Both the position numbers and the translations under genes were made by a program. From Alcanivorax sp. (lineage in GTDB: Bacteria; Pseudomonadota; Gammaproteobacteria; Pseudomonadales; Alcanivoracaceae), in contig CP051239.1 in the NCBI GenBank assembly GCA_017794945.1, positions 1,788,692 to 1,852,691 on the forward strand: a stretch of 64,000 bases of DNA, in the 5' to 3' direction. Shown here in pieces: positions 25,718-35,524 of the stretch. The notes below the pieces were generated by a model. That model saw nothing but the letters and a program-made list of their open reading frames with translations. It was not told the origin of the DNA and ran no database searches. Position 1 is the first letter of the stretch, and each line of letters opens with the position of its first letter.

Positions 25718-26601
25718 GCCGAAGGCTCCGTGGTGGGGCCCTGGTCCAGGGGCGGGCCCGCTACGTCGATTTCGCCATCATAGACACGGCTGGCGGGGCC
25801 TGTCATCCGGATACCGCCGCTGCCGTTGTAGTGAACCTGCAGGTCGCCGCCGGCCAGATGCACGGTGACGGTGTCGTCGAGCAGGCCGCGGCGCTGGCCG
25901 CACACCACCGCGGCGCAGGCGCCGGAACCGCAGGCCAGGGTTTCGCCGGCGCCGCGCTCGAACACCCGCAGGCGGATCTCGCGGCGGCTGACGATCTGCA
26001 TGAAGCCCACGTTGACGCGCTCCGGGAACTGCTCGTGGTGTTCCAGCTCCGGGCCCAGGGTGGCCACCGGGGCGTTGTCCACATTTTCGGTGAGCATCAC
26101 CAGATGCGGGTTGCCCAGGCCCACCGCCGAAATCTCGTAGGCGTTGTTGCCGGATACCAGAATGTAGGTGTCCGCTTCCTGTTTGGCGCGGAAGGGAATC
26201 GCCTCCGGGGCCCACAGCGGCGCGCCCATGTCCACGGTGACCAGGCCATCGTCGGTGACGTTCAGGGTCATTTCGCCGGCGGCGGTTTCCACGCGGATGC
26301 GGTGCTTGTCGGTGAGCCCTTCGTCGCGCACGAAGCGGGCGAAGCAGCGCGCGCCGTTGCCGCACTGGCTTACTTCCGAGCCGTCGGAATTGAAGATGCG
26401 GTAGCGGAAATCCACGCCCGCGTGGCGGGGCGGCTGCACCACCAGCATCTGGTCGAAGCCGACGCCGAAGTGCCGGTCGCCGAGCCGGCGCAGCTCCGCC
26501 ACCGGCAACGGCGGGCCGTCCTCGGGCAGAGGCTGGTCGCAGCCGTTGAGCACCAGGAAGTCGTTGCCCAGGCCGTGCATTTTGGTAAAGCGCAGTCGCA
26601 T
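25714..26601 (-). CDS. dapF: Diaminopimelate epimerase
   Basis: 295 residues from the ATG at 26601 ([20 protein letters not shown]). Interconverts LL- and meso-diaminopimelate for lysine and peptidoglycan synthesis. The two catalytic cysteines are Cys80 in SQCGNGARC and Cys224 in [13 protein letters not shown]. Conserved GLGNPHLV and NVGFMQI segments are present. The C-terminus runs about 15-20 residues past the usual end ([14 protein letters not shown]). It heads the dapF-DUF484-xerC-yigB-yqcC unit. The decarboxylase for the next step, lysA, is nearby on the other side of rlmJ. Confidence 0.97.
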   Translation of the reverse strand: MRLRFTKMHGLGNDFLVLNGCDQPLPEDGPPLPVAELRRLGDRHFGVGFDQMLVVQPPRHAGVDFRYRIFNSDGSEVSQCGNGARCFARFVRDEGLTDKHRIRVETAAGEMTLNVTDDGLVTVDMGAPLWAPEAIPFRAKQEADTYILVSGNNAYEISAVGLGNPHLVMLTENVDNAPVATLGPELEHHEQFPERVNVGFMQIVSRREIRLRVFERGAGETLACGSGACAAVVCGQRRGLLDDTVTVHLAGGDLQVHYNGSGGIRMTGPASRVYDGEIDVAGPPLDQGPTTEPSA

Positions 26602-26668
26602 GGCGGCGTCCGGAATCGGGTTACGGGAAAGCGGTATTGTAAGGCCGCAGGCCGGCCAGGAACAGCGC

Positions 26669-26765
26669 GTAGGTCGGGTTAGCGAAGCGTAACCCGACAA
26701 GAAGCGATGGGGCCCACACCCGCAGGCCTTTGTCGGGTTACGGCCTTCGGCCTAACCCGACCTAC
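26669..26765. repeat. GTAGGTCGG...CCGACCTAC bimer, copy D2
   Basis: Two opposed units (GTAGGTCGGGTTAGCGAAGC... and ...GGCCTTCGGCCTAACCCGAC with CTAC) within outer inverted repeats. It is the same family as 13640-13722 but with GGGTTA in both halves. It lies between the divergent genes dapF and rlmJ, so it would sit in or near their promoters. Confidence 0.85.
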
Positions 26766-26817
26766 GAAGAGGGCGTGGTTGGTCTACAATGCGGGTTCTT
26801 TTCCGTCGGATGTCCCA

Positions 26818-27675
26818 ATGCTTTCCTATCGCCATTCCTACCACGCCGGAAACTTCGCCGATGTGCTCAAGCACCTGGTGCAGGTGTCGGTGCTCGACCA
26901 TCTGCTGCTCAAGGACAAGCCGTTCGTGGTGCACGACACCCACGGCGGTGCCGGTGTTTACGAGGTGGCGTCGGAGCACATGCAAAAGACCGGGGAGTAC
27001 CAGGAGGGTATCGCGCGGCTGTACGGCGCCAGCACCGGCCTGCCCGTGATCAACCGTTACTTGAATCTGGTCGGGCGTTTCAGCCGGCCCGGCGGGCTCA
27101 GCCATTACCCGGGCTCACCGGCGATCAGCGCCGCGCTGCTGCGCGACCAGGACCGCCTGCAGGTCACTGAGCTGCACAGCACCGACGCGGCCCTGCTGGA
27201 GGCCCATTTCCGGGGCGACCGCCGGGTGCGGGTGTACAAGCAGGACGCCTGGGCCGGGGTAAAGGCACTCTTGCCGGCGGCGCACAAACGCGGCCTGGTG
27301 CTGGTGGACCCCTCCTACGAACTGAGCGGCGACGACCGCGCCACCGTGGCCGGCGTGCGCGAGGCGGTGAAACGGTTCAACACCGGTTGCTTCGTGATCT
27401 GGTATCCGATGCTGCAGCGCCGCCGGGCGGATTATCTGGCGCGCGGCCTGATGGGGCTGGCGGACAAACACCTGCGGGTGGAATTGAATGTGCTCAATGA
27501 CGGCGCCGCCCGGGGCATGACCGGGTCCGGGCTGGTGGTGCTCAACCCGCCCTGGACCCTGGCCGGGCAGATGGAAGAGGCGTTGCCGTTTCTACACGGC
27601 AAGCTGACCCAGGGTGGCGGCGGTTACCGGCTGGAGAACGAGGGCGGCGGGCTGTTGGAGCACGCCGCCCGCTAG
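26818..27675 (+). CDS. rlmJ: 23S rRNA (adenine2030-N6)-methyltransferase RlmJ
   Basis: 285 residues from the ATG at 26818 (MLSYRHSYHAGNFADVLKHL), aligning with the E. coli start. The SAM site is FVVHDTHGGAGVYEV; segments YPGSPAISAALLRDQD and GMTGSGLVVLNPPWTL are conserved. The catalytic motif is DPSYE at residues 164-168 where E. coli has DPPYE, so Pro166 is Ser here. It methylates A2030 of 23S rRNA. A repeat bimer lies just upstream. It is convergent with lysA, only 7 bp between stops. Confidence 0.92.
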   Translation: MLSYRHSYHAGNFADVLKHLVQVSVLDHLLLKDKPFVVHDTHGGAGVYEVASEHMQKTGEYQEGIARLYGASTGLPVINRYLNLVGRFSRPGGLSHYPGSPAISAALLRDQDRLQVTELHSTDAALLEAHFRGDRRVRVYKQDAWAGVKALLPAAHKRGLVLVDPSYELSGDDRATVAGVREAVKRFNTGCFVIWYPMLQRRRADYLARGLMGLADKHLRVELNVLNDGAARGMTGSGLVVLNPPWTLAGQMEEALPFLHGKLTQGGGGYRLENEGGGLLEHAAR

Positions 27676-27682
27676 CCGCCTG

Positions 27683-28930
27683 CTAGGGCAGCAGGGTTTC
27701 CAGGCGCAGTTGTTCGTCGATGGTTTCGCGGGCGCGCACCAGGAACGCCTGGTCGCCGTCCACCATCACTTCGGCGGGGCGGTTGCGGCTGTTGTAGTTG
27801 CTCGCCATCACGAAGCCGTAGGCGCCGGCGGAGCGCACCGCCAGATAATCGCCGGGCTCCAATGCCAGCGCCCGGTCCTTGCCCAGGAAGTCGCCGGTTT
27901 CGCACACCGGGCCGACGATGTCCCAGTCGCGGCAGTCGGCGTCGTGGGGTTTCACCGGCACGATCTCCTGCCAGGCGGAGTACAGGCTGGGGCGGATCAG
28001 ATCGTTCATGGCGCCGTCCACCACCGCGAAGTTGCGGTGCTCGGTGGGCTTGAGGAACAGCACCTGGGTGATGAACAGGCCGGCGTTGGCGGCGATCGAG
28101 CGGCCCGGCTCGATGTGCACCGGCAGGTCGCCGGGGATGTGCTTGAGCAGGGCCTGCACATAGTCGGAACGGGCCGGCGGGGTCTCGTCCTGGTAGGTGA
28201 CGCCCAGGCCGCCGCCCAAATCCAGATGATGAATCTCGATGCCCAAAGCCTGCAGATCGCCGAGCAGTTTCAGCACCCGCTCCAGGGCGTCCTCGAACGG
28301 CGCCAGGCGGGTCAGCTGGCTGCCGATGTGGCAGTCGATGCCCAGCACCTGGATGTGCGGCAGCTCGGCGGCGCGCTGATACAGTGCCGGCGCTTTCTGA
28401 ATGTCGACGCCGAACTTGTTCTCTTTCAGTCCGGTGGAGATATAGGGGTGGGTCTGGGCGTCCACGTCCGGGTTCACGCGGATCGCGATCGGTGCCACCC
28501 GGTCCAGCTCGCCGGCCACCAGATTCAGCAGTTCCAGCTCGGCGGCGGACTCCACGTTAAAGCAATGGATCCCCACTTTCAGGGCGTCGGCCATTTCCCC
28601 GGCGGTTTTTCCGACCCCGGAAAAGACAATGTTGTGTGGCTCGCCGCCGGCGCGCAGCACGCGCTCCAGCTCACCGCCGGAGACGATGTCGAAGCCGGCG
28701 CCGGCCTGGGCCAGCACCTGCAGCACCGCCAGGTTGCTGTTCGCCTTGACCGCGTAACAAACCCGGTGCGGGTGCTCGCCGAAGGCGTCGTCGAAGGCGC
28801 GGTAATGGGTCTCCAGGGCGTCCCGGGAATACAGATACAGCGGCGTGCCGAAGCGCTCCGCCAGTTGCGTCACGGGCAGCTCTTCGGCGAACAGTTCGCC
28901 GTCGCGGTAGGAAAAGGGGTCCATGGTCAT
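27683..28930 (-). CDS. lysA: Diaminopimelate decarboxylase
   Basis: 415 residues. PLP enzyme, final step of lysine synthesis (meso-DAP to L-lysine). The PLP lysine is Lys62 in CYAVKANSN; the substrate and phosphate-binding segments HCFNVESAAEL, HIGSQLT, LDLGGGLGVTY, EPGRSIAANAG and CETGDFLGKDR are all present. The start is ATG at 28930, overlapping the lptM stop (ATGA); ATG two codons later is also possible. The tight lptM-lysA arrangement is standard in gammaproteobacteria. Confidence 0.97.
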   Translation of the reverse strand: MTMDPFSYRDGELFAEELPVTQLAERFGTPLYLYSRDALETHYRAFDDAFGEHPHRVCYAVKANSNLAVLQVLAQAGAGFDIVSGGELERVLRAGGEPHNIVFSGVGKTAGEMADALKVGIHCFNVESAAELELLNLVAGELDRVAPIAIRVNPDVDAQTHPYISTGLKENKFGVDIQKAPALYQRAAELPHIQVLGIDCHIGSQLTRLAPFEDALERVLKLLGDLQALGIEIHHLDLGGGLGVTYQDETPPARSDYVQALLKHIPGDLPVHIEPGRSIAANAGLFITQVLFLKPTEHRNFAVVDGAMNDLIRPSLYSAWQEIVPVKPHDADCRDWDIVGPVCETGDFLGKDRALALEPGDYLAVRSAGAYGFVMASNYNSRNRPAEVMVDGDQAFLVRARETIDEQLRLETLLP

Positions 28931-29100
28931 TCCTGGTCGTCGTCCTTGGCGGTGTCTTCGTTGTCGGTGTCGCCGTCCAGACGGTCGCCGCCCAGCGGCT
29001 GGGCCGCTTCGGGGCGGTCGTCGGCCATGTAGAGCGGGCCTTTCTGGCCGCAGCCGGCAAGCAGGGCCGTCATCATTATCAGCACAAAAACCGCGCGCAT
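28927..29100 (-). CDS. lptM: Small lipoprotein LptM (YifL)
   Basis: 57 residues. A lipoprotein signal ends in LLAGC with the lipid Cys at residue 17, directly followed by the family hallmark GQKGPLYM. The rest is short and acidic (EAAQPLGGDRLDGDTDNEDT). LptM helps oxidative maturation and assembly of the LptD/LptE outer-membrane LPS translocon in E. coli. It is upstream of lysA with a 4-bp ATGA overlap. TATACT on the minus strand at 29141-29136 is a candidate -10 box. Confidence 0.93.
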   Translation of the reverse strand: MRAVFVLIMMTALLAGCGQKGPLYMADDRPEAAQPLGGDRLDGDTDNEDTAKDDDQE

Positions 29101-29189
29101 GGATCTACTCCGGCGTTATGGATGCAATGGCGTGCAGTATAGCCGCTTCGACACGGTGACACGATGCGGCGGGCACGGACGGGCCGCGC

Positions 29190-30578
29190 TCAGCGCAGCG
29201 CCTCCCGGCCGCGCTTGACGGCGGCGCGCACCTGATCGGGGGCGGTGCCGCCGATGTGATCGCGGGCGCTCACCGAGCCTTCCAGGGTCAGCACCTCAAA
29301 CACATCCTCGTCGATCTGGTCGCTGAACTGGCGCAGTTCGGCGAGGCTCATGTCGCTGAGGTCCTTCTTCTTTTCCACGCCCAGGGCCACCGCTTTGCCG
29401 ACGATTTCGTGGGCGTCGCGGAAGGCCACGCCTTTGCGCACCAGGTAATCCGCCAGGTCGGTGGCGGTGGCGAAGCCGCGCCGGGCCGCTTCGCGCATCA
29501 CTTCGCGGTTGGGTTCGATGGCCGGGATCATGTCGGCGAAGGCGCGCAGACAGCCGGCCAGGGTGTCCACGGCGTCGAACAGCGGTTCCTTGTCTTCCTG
29601 GTTGTCCTTGTTGTAGGCCAGCGGCTGGCTCTTCATCAGGGTCAGCAGGGCGATCAGGTGGCCGTTGAGGCGGCCGGTCTTGCCGCGCACCAGTTCCGGC
29701 ACGTCCGGGTTCTTCTTCTGCGGCATGATCGAGCTGCCGGTGCAGAAGCGGTCGGGCAGGTCGATGAAGTTGAACTGGGCGCTGGTCCACAGCACCAGTT
29801 CCTCGCTGATGCGCGACAAATGGGTCACGCACAGCGCCGCCAGGGCGCAGAATTCAATCGCGAAGTCCCGGTCGCTGACCGCGTCCAGGGAGTTTTCGCA
29901 GACCTCGTCGAAGCCCAGCAGCTCGCGGGTGCGCTCGCGGAGGATCGGGTAGGTGGTGCCGGCCAGGGCGGCGGCGCCCAGCGGCATGCGGTTGACCCGC
30001 TTGCGGCAGTCGGCGAGCCGTTCCCGGTCGCGCTTGAGCATCTCGAACCAGGCCAGCAGATGGTGGCCGAAGGTCACCGGCTGTGCGGTCTGCAGGTGGG
30101 TGAAGCCGGGCATGATGGTGGCCGCTTCGCGTTCCGCCTGGTCCAGCAGGCCGGTCATCAGGCGTTCCATTTCGCCGTCGATCAGGTCGATCTCGTCGCG
30201 CAGCCACAGGCGGATATCGGTGGCCACCTGGTCGTTGCGGGAGCGGCCGGTGTGCAGCTTCTTGCCGGTAATGCCGATCTTGTCGGTGAGGCGCGCCTCG
30301 ATGTTCATGTGCACGTCTTCCAGCGCCACCGACCATTCGAACTCGCCGGCCTCGATCTCGGCGCGGATTTCGTCCAGGCCCTGGACAATGGCGTCGCGCT
30401 CCTCATCGGTGAGCACGCCGGCTTCCGCGAGCATGGTGGCGTGGGCCTGCGAGCCCTGGATGTCCTGGCGGTACATGCGGCGGTCGAAGCCGACGCTGGC
30501 GGTGAACGCCTGCACGAAGGCGTCGGTGGACTCGCTGAAGCGGCCGCCCCAGAGTTGGTTTTGCTGGTTGTCGCTCAT
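29190..30578 (-). CDS. argH: Argininosuccinate lyase
   Basis: 462 residues from the ATG at 30578 ([20 protein letters not shown]). Cleaves argininosuccinate to arginine and fumarate. The superfamily signature [12 protein letters not shown] is present, as are [17 protein letters not shown] and [20 protein letters not shown] with the catalytic His. TATACT at 30634-30629 on the minus strand is a candidate -10 box. It is divergent from algZ, the same argH-algZ layout as in Pseudomonas. Confidence 0.97.
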   Translation of the reverse strand: MSDNQQNQLWGGRFSESTDAFVQAFTASVGFDRRMYRQDIQGSQAHATMLAEAGVLTDEERDAIVQGLDEIRAEIEAGEFEWSVALEDVHMNIEARLTDKIGITGKKLHTGRSRNDQVATDIRLWLRDEIDLIDGEMERLMTGLLDQAEREAATIMPGFTHLQTAQPVTFGHHLLAWFEMLKRDRERLADCRKRVNRMPLGAAALAGTTYPILRERTRELLGFDEVCENSLDAVSDRDFAIEFCALAALCVTHLSRISEELVLWTSAQFNFIDLPDRFCTGSSIMPQKKNPDVPELVRGKTGRLNGHLIALLTLMKSQPLAYNKDNQEDKEPLFDAVDTLAGCLRAFADMIPAIEPNREVMREAARRGFATATDLADYLVRKGVAFRDAHEIVGKAVALGVEKKKDLSDMSLAELRQFSDQIDEDVFEVLTLEGSVSARDHIGGTAPDQVRAAVKRGREALR

Positions 30579-30697
30579 CTTGCTGCTCACGTCCGGCTTG
30601 CGGGAATACGGGAATTGACAGGGCGCGCAGTATAGCATCGCCGGACGGTGGTATCGTACCCGAAAGCGTCGAGCCCTTTCCGCCAACAAGAGCGCCC

Positions 30698-31723
30698 ATG
30701 TCCGAAGCCCAGAACAACGTGTTTTTGCCCGACCTGTGCACCACCCGCGCCGTGCTGGTGGTGGTGGTGGCGTCGGAATTGATGGCCATCGTGATCAGCC
30801 TGGTGGCCGGTTACTTCGAGCCGTTCGGGTTCGAGCGGCTGGCGCTGACGTCACTGTTCATTCAGTGGATCGCGCTGACCTCGGCGGCGCTGGTGTGCCA
30901 GCTGCGCGGCCGCCTCAACCGCCTGCCGCAGGCCTGGGCGGCGCTGGCGGTGGTGGGGCTGGTGGCGTTCGATACGCTGCTGTTCAGCCTGCTGGCCCGG
31001 GCGCTGATGTCGTGGGTGTCCGCCGCCGCCATGCCGCCGCTGTGGCACTGGGATATTCTCGCCAACGTGCTGATCGCGGCGATCATATCCGGGCTGGTGA
31101 TGCGTTACTTCTATGTGCAGGAGCAGCTGCGGGTCAAGGACCGGGCGGAGCTGAAATCGCGCATCCAGGCGCTGCAGTCGCGCATCCGGCCGCATTTCCT
31201 GTTCAATTCCATGAACATCATCGCCACCCTGATTCGCATTGATCCGGACGCCGCCGAGCAAGCGGTGGAAGACCTGTCGAGCCTGTTCCGCGCCAGCCTC
31301 AAGGACAGCGGCAGTGAAGTCTCCCTGGCCGAGGAGCTGGCCCTGTGCGAGCGCTATATCCGCATCGAACAACTGCGCCTGGGGGAGCGTCTGGGTGTGG
31401 AATGGCGTATTGAACTGGCACCCGAATCCGTGGCGTTGCCGCTTTTGACGTTGCAACCGTTGCTGGAAAATGCCATCTATCATGGCATCCAGCCGCTCGC
31501 CGGGGGCGGCGTGGTGCGTATCGCCGCCGCCGTCGAGGACAACCGGGTGGTGCTGCGCGTCAGCAATCCGAAACAGGATTGCGCCAGCGAACATCAGGGC
31601 AACCGCATGGCGCTGGATAACATTCGCCACCGGCTGGAGGCCCTGCACGGCCCCAGCGTGTCGGTGTCGGCCCGTTCGCAACAACAGCACTACGAGATTG
31701 AAATCAGCTACCCGCTTCAATAA
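30698..31723 (+). CDS. algZ: LytS/AlgZ-type sensor histidine kinase
   Basis: 341 residues. Four hydrophobic segments fill the first 140 residues, followed by a His_kinase domain (PF06580 type): the phospho-acceptor is probably His166 in [17 protein letters not shown]. The C-terminal ATPase domain has [15 protein letters not shown] and [17 protein letters not shown]. In Pseudomonas AlgZ (FimS) pairs with AlgR to control type IV pili and alginate. Here the algR-like regulator follows 33 bp later, so they form a two-component system in the inner membrane and cytoplasm. The signal is unknown. Confidence 0.92.
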   Translation: MSEAQNNVFLPDLCTTRAVLVVVVASELMAIVISLVAGYFEPFGFERLALTSLFIQWIALTSAALVCQLRGRLNRLPQAWAALAVVGLVAFDTLLFSLLARALMSWVSAAAMPPLWHWDILANVLIAAIISGLVMRYFYVQEQLRVKDRAELKSRIQALQSRIRPHFLFNSMNIIATLIRIDPDAAEQAVEDLSSLFRASLKDSGSEVSLAEELALCERYIRIEQLRLGERLGVEWRIELAPESVALPLLTLQPLLENAIYHGIQPLAGGGVVRIAAAVEDNRVVLRVSNPKQDCASEHQGNRMALDNIRHRLEALHGPSVSVSARSQQQHYEIEISYPLQ

Positions 31724-31756
31724 AAGAATCGGGTGAATAAGAAAAAAGGGGAACCC

Positions 31757-32515
31757 ATGGACGACATCGCGAAAATGAAGGTCCTGGTCTGCGACGACGA
31801 GGCCCTGGCCCGAATGCGCCTGAAGCGGCTGGTGGAGATGGCCAACATGGAAGTCAGCGCGGAAGCCGCCAGCGGGCGCGAAGCGGTGGAAAACGCTGGG
31901 CGGCTGCGCCCGGACGTGGTGCTGATGGACATTCGCATGCCCGACATGGACGGCCTGGAAGCCGCCGCCCACCTGGACAAAATGGAGAACCCGCCGGCGG
32001 TGATCTTCTGCACCGCCTACGAAGAACACGCCCTGCAGGCGTTCCGCGTGCACGCGGTGGATTATCTGCTCAAGCCGGTGGGCGCCCAGGATCTCAAGCG
32101 GGCGCTGGATAAAGCGCGCGCCCTGAACCGGGTGCAGATCGCCGAGCTGAGCCACAAAATGGCCGCCAATCAGAGTGGCCGCCGCCGCCACCTCAGCGCC
32201 CGCACCCACCGGGGCCTGGAACTGGTGCCGGTGGAGGAAGTGCGCTACTTCCAGGCCGACCAGAAATACGTGGCGGTACACCATGCCGGCGGCTACGTGC
32301 TGATCGACGAACCGCTCAAGGCCCTGGAAGACGAATTCGGCGACCTGTTCGTGCGTATTCACCGCAGCACCCTGGCCTCGCTGCACTTTATCGAAAGCCT
32401 GGAATGCTCCAGCCAGGGCCGTTTCGAAGTGCGCCTGCGCGGCGTCGACCAACCGCTCAACGTCAGCCGCCGCCACATGCCCGGCCTCCGCCGCGCCCTC
32501 GTCAAACGCGGATGA
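31757..32515 (+). CDS. algR: AlgR-type LytTR response regulator
   Basis: 252 residues from the ATG at 31757 with AGGGGA just upstream (a Met six codons later is possible). The receiver domain has the acidic pair DDE, the phospho-Asp58 in VLMDIRMPD, and the Lys of LLKPVG. A LytTR DNA-binding domain fills about 145-250 (VPVEEVRYFQADQKYVAVHH, FVRIHRSTLASL). It should bind DNA as a phosphorylated dimer under control of the algZ product. In Pseudomonas AlgR regulates pili, rhamnolipid and alginate genes; targets here are unknown. Confidence 0.93.
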   Translation: MDDIAKMKVLVCDDEALARMRLKRLVEMANMEVSAEAASGREAVENAGRLRPDVVLMDIRMPDMDGLEAAAHLDKMENPPAVIFCTAYEEHALQAFRVHAVDYLLKPVGAQDLKRALDKARALNRVQIAELSHKMAANQSGRRRHLSARTHRGLELVPVEEVRYFQADQKYVAVHHAGGYVLIDEPLKALEDEFGDLFVRIHRSTLASLHFIESLECSSQGRFEVRLRGVDQPLNVSRRHMPGLRRALVKRG

Positions 32516-32518
32516 AAA

Positions 32519-32677
32519 ACAGTTAAGAGTTAACAGTGAATAGTTAATAGTGCGCGAGGGGGCGCCTTGCCGGCTGCCTGGTGGGTGCCCGCGACGCCGC
32601 CACGGCGCCCGCCGCTGCTCCCCAACACCTCTACCGGTGTTTTCGCTGTTAACTGTTCACTGTTAACTCTTAACTGT
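32519..32677. repeat. AT-rich long-stem hairpin element F between algR and hemC
   Basis: 32-nt inverted arms (32519-32550 and 32646-32677) pair throughout in RNA: 30 Watson-Crick pairs and two positions where the left arm has T opposite G, i.e. G-U wobbles. The arms are built of GTTAA/TTAAC words and are far more AT-rich than the 95-nt GC-rich core. It begins 4 bp after the algR stop and could act as a terminator for algZR. Nothing resembling a gene is seen in 32516-32750. Confidence 0.85.
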
Positions 32678-32750
32678 CTCCGCTGTGTTCGGCGCCGCCC
32701 GGCTCTTTCCGTTACACTACGCCCCATCTATTCCCCGCCCAGGAGCTTCC

Positions 32751-33686
32751 ATGTCCCGCGAGATATTGCGCATTGCTACCCGTTCCAGTCCGCTGGCCAT
32801 CTGGCAGGCGGAGTACGTCCAGAAGCGGCTGGAAGCCTTGCATGAGGGGCTTCGCGTGGAGCTGGTGCGGATTAAGACCCAGGGCGACAAGATTCTGGAT
32901 ACGCCGCTGGCGAAAATCGGCGGCAAGGGGCTGTTTGTCAAGGAGTTGGAAGAAGCGATGATGGACGGGCGCGCGGACATCGCCGTGCACTCCATGAAGG
33001 ATGTCCCCATGGAACTGCCCGAGGGCATGGCGCTGCCGGTGATCTGCGAGCGCGAAGACCCGCGCGACGCCTTTGTTTCCAACCACTACGACAGCCTGAT
33101 GGGCCTGCCCGAGGGCGCCCGGCTGGGCACCTCCAGCCTGCGCCGCCAGTCCCAGGCGATGGCCAACCGGCCGGACCTGAAAGTGTCCAGTCTGCGCGGC
33201 AACGTGCAGACCCGCCTGGGCAAGCTGGACGCCGGTGAGTTCGACGCCATTATCCTTGCTTCCGCCGGTCTCAAGCGGCTGGAAATGCACGAGCGCATCC
33301 GTTACGACATGCCGCCGGAGGAATCCCTGCCGGCGGTGGGCCAGGGGGCCGTGGGCATTGAGTGCCGCGCGGACGACGCCGACACCCGGGCCTTGCTGGC
33401 GCCACTCAGCGACCCCCTGACCTGGGACCGGGTCACCGCCGAGCGGGCCATGAACCGACGCCTGGAAGGGGGCTGCCAGGTGCCGATCGCCGGCTTTGCG
33501 CTGCTTGAGGATGATGGCCGGCTGTGGCTGCGTGGTCTGGTGGCCAGCGAGGACGGCACCACGGTGCTGCGCGCCGAGGCCCGTGCCCCCCGCGCCGACG
33601 CCCGGGAGCTGGGCATCGGCATCGCCGAATCGCTGCTGGAGCAGGGCGCCGACCGGATCCTGCGCGAACTGTACGACCGCGCATGA
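32751..33686 (+). CDS. hemC: Porphobilinogen deaminase (hydroxymethylbilane synthase)
   Basis: 311 residues from the ATG at 32751 (AGGAG 6 bases upstream). Joins four porphobilinogen molecules into hydroxymethylbilane for heme synthesis. The dipyrromethane cofactor cysteine is Cys242 in [13 protein letters not shown]. Other conserved parts are [47 protein letters not shown] and [13 protein letters not shown]. The stop overlaps the hemD start (ATGA). Start of the hemC-hemD-hemX-hemY run. Confidence 0.97.
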   Translation: MSREILRIATRSSPLAIWQAEYVQKRLEALHEGLRVELVRIKTQGDKILDTPLAKIGGKGLFVKELEEAMMDGRADIAVHSMKDVPMELPEGMALPVICEREDPRDAFVSNHYDSLMGLPEGARLGTSSLRRQSQAMANRPDLKVSSLRGNVQTRLGKLDAGEFDAIILASAGLKRLEMHERIRYDMPPEESLPAVGQGAVGIECRADDADTRALLAPLSDPLTWDRVTAERAMNRRLEGGCQVPIAGFALLEDDGRLWLRGLVASEDGTTVLRAEARAPRADARELGIGIAESLLEQGADRILRELYDRA

Positions 33687-34387
33687 GCCGTGCCGTGGTG
33701 GTAACGCGGCCGGCCGGCCAGGGCGAGCCCCTGGCGGCGCGGCTGGCGGATAGCGGCCACCGGGCCTGGGCGGTGCCGGCGCTGGCCATCGAGCCGCTGC
33801 CGTTGGCCGACGCCCACCGCCGCCTGCTGTTCGACCTGGACCTCTACCACGCGGTGTTTTTCGTCAGCGCCAACGCCGCCCACCATGCCCTGAACGCGTT
33901 CGCCGATCTCTGGCCGCAATGGCCGGTGGGGGTGCACTGGCTGGCGGTGGGGGAATCCACCGCCGCCGTGATCCGCGACGCCGGGCTCACCCCGGAATAC
34001 CCGCGCAGCGGCTTTAATTCCGAGGCGGTGCTGGCGTTGCCCTGCCTGGCGTCGGTGGCGGAAAAACGCATTCTTATCTGCCGGGGCGACAGCGGCCGCG
34101 ACTGGCTGGCGGCGCGGCTGCGGGAAAAAGGGGCGGGTGTGGACGTGGTGCCGTTTTACCGGCGCCTGCCCGCGCCCGGCCGCCACTGGCCGGAGGGCGC
34201 CGACACGGTGACGATCACCAGCGTCGAGGGCTGGCGGGCGATGGCCACCCTGGTGCCCGGCGACGCCACGGTGATCGCCGCCGGCGAGCGGGTCGCCGCC
34301 GCCGTGGCCGAGCATCATCCGGGGCCGCTGGTGGTGGCCGCCAGCGCCCATGACACCGACATGTTGGCCGCCGTTCCCGCGTCTTAA
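33683..34387 (+). CDS. hemD: Uroporphyrinogen-III synthase
   Basis: 234 residues; start overlaps the hemC stop. Closes and inverts ring D of hydroxymethylbilane to give uroporphyrinogen III. The sequence is divergent as usual for the family, but the N-terminal [17 protein letters not shown], the mid segment [18 protein letters not shown], and [20 protein letters not shown], then VDVVPFYRR are recognisable; [11 protein letters not shown] is the conserved second-domain motif. Function is also supported by coupling to hemC. Confidence 0.93.
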   Translation: MSRAVVVTRPAGQGEPLAARLADSGHRAWAVPALAIEPLPLADAHRRLLFDLDLYHAVFFVSANAAHHALNAFADLWPQWPVGVHWLAVGESTAAVIRDAGLTPEYPRSGFNSEAVLALPCLASVAEKRILICRGDSGRDWLAARLREKGAGVDVVPFYRRLPAPGRHWPEGADTVTITSVEGWRAMATLVPGDATVIAAGERVAAAVAEHHPGPLVVAASAHDTDMLAAVPAS

Positions 34388-34531
34388 CGGGGCTTTCGGG
34401 GGCCGCGTGGGACGATAAAGGGGTTGGACGGCGCTCGCCGGTCTCTTTATCGTCTATACATTCCGCCACCAGCCATTACGGGAACGACCGGGATCGTCCG
34501 CCGCCGGCGGCAACAACAATAGGGAGACCCC

Positions 34532-35524
34532 ATGACGCACCGCGTTTCTTTTCGCCAGCAGGGTTTGAGCCTCTGGCCGCTGCTTATCATGCTTATTGTC
34601 CTCGCCGCTCTGGCCGCCGCCGGCTGGTGGGGGTGGCAACAATGGCGGGTGCTGGAGCAGGACCGCCGGGCCAGCCAGGGCGAGATCAGCGACCTGCGCA
34701 GTGAGCTGAACCGGGAGTCCCAGCGCCGCGACCGGGCGCTTCAGGAAATACGCGAATCCCAGGACCGTATCGAGGCGGCCCGCGCCCGCGACCGCGAGGC
34801 CCTGGCCGATGTCCGCCAGGGCGGGCAGCGTCTGTGGCTGATCAACGAAGCGGAATCCCTGGCCGCCCTGGCCGGCCAGCGGTTGATGCTCACCGGCGAC
34901 GCCGAGGCCGCCCGCCGTCTGCTGCAGGCCGCCGATCAGACCCTGGCGCGCCTGGACGACCCCCAGGCGCTGCCGGCCCGCAAGGCGCTGGCGGTGGACA
35001 TCGAAAAGCTCAACGGCGCCCGCCAGGTCGATGTGGAGGCCATGGTGCTGCGCCTGGGCGCACTGCAGGCGCTGATCCCGGAGCTGGCGGTGCCGGAGCG
35101 CCAGGCGCCGCCCGCCGAGGAGACCGAACAGGACGCCGGCTGGTGGCAGCGGCTGCTGAACCATCTGCCGGTGACCGTGCGCCGCCACGAAGGCGAGGTG
35201 CCGCTGCCGCTCACCGAAACCCAGGCCGCCACCGTGCGCCTGACGCTGGACGCCAGCCTGCAACAGGCGCAGCTGGCGCTGATGCAGCGGCGCGTGCGGG
35301 CCTACCGCCAGGCGCTGGATAACGCCGCCGCCATGCTGAATCAGTGGTTCCAGGAAGATCAGGGCCGGGTGCGCCAGATGCGCGCTGCCCTGGAAGAGCT
35401 GGGTGGCCAGCAGGTGGAGCAGGCGTTGCCGGAAATCGGCGCCGGCCTGGACGCGGTGCGCGGCCTCAAGCGGGACCTGCTGAAACGCGGCGGTGACGGC
35501 GCCGCCGGGGAGGCCGGCCGATGA
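34532..35524 (+). CDS. hemX: HemX-like membrane protein (DUF513)
   Basis: 330 residues. A single N-terminal membrane helix (about 12-32, LWPLLIMLIVLAALAAAGWW) precedes a periplasmic coiled-coil-rich domain (DRRASQGEISDLRSELNRES onward). The family signature RLWLINEAESLAALAGQRLML is present. HemX of this type is annotated as uroporphyrinogen-III C-methyltransferase but lacks the SAM-binding fold, so the catalytic name is not supported; it may scaffold heme synthesis at the membrane. AGGGAGA lies upstream of the ATG, 144 bp after hemD. It overlaps hemY by 4 bp. Confidence 0.88.
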   Translation: MTHRVSFRQQGLSLWPLLIMLIVLAALAAAGWWGWQQWRVLEQDRRASQGEISDLRSELNRESQRRDRALQEIRESQDRIEAARARDREALADVRQGGQRLWLINEAESLAALAGQRLMLTGDAEAARRLLQAADQTLARLDDPQALPARKALAVDIEKLNGARQVDVEAMVLRLGALQALIPELAVPERQAPPAEETEQDAGWWQRLLNHLPVTVRRHEGEVPLPLTETQAATVRLTLDASLQQAQLALMQRRVRAYRQALDNAAAMLNQWFQEDQGRVRQMRAALEELGGQQVEQALPEIGAGLDAVRGLKRDLLKRGGDGAAGEAGR

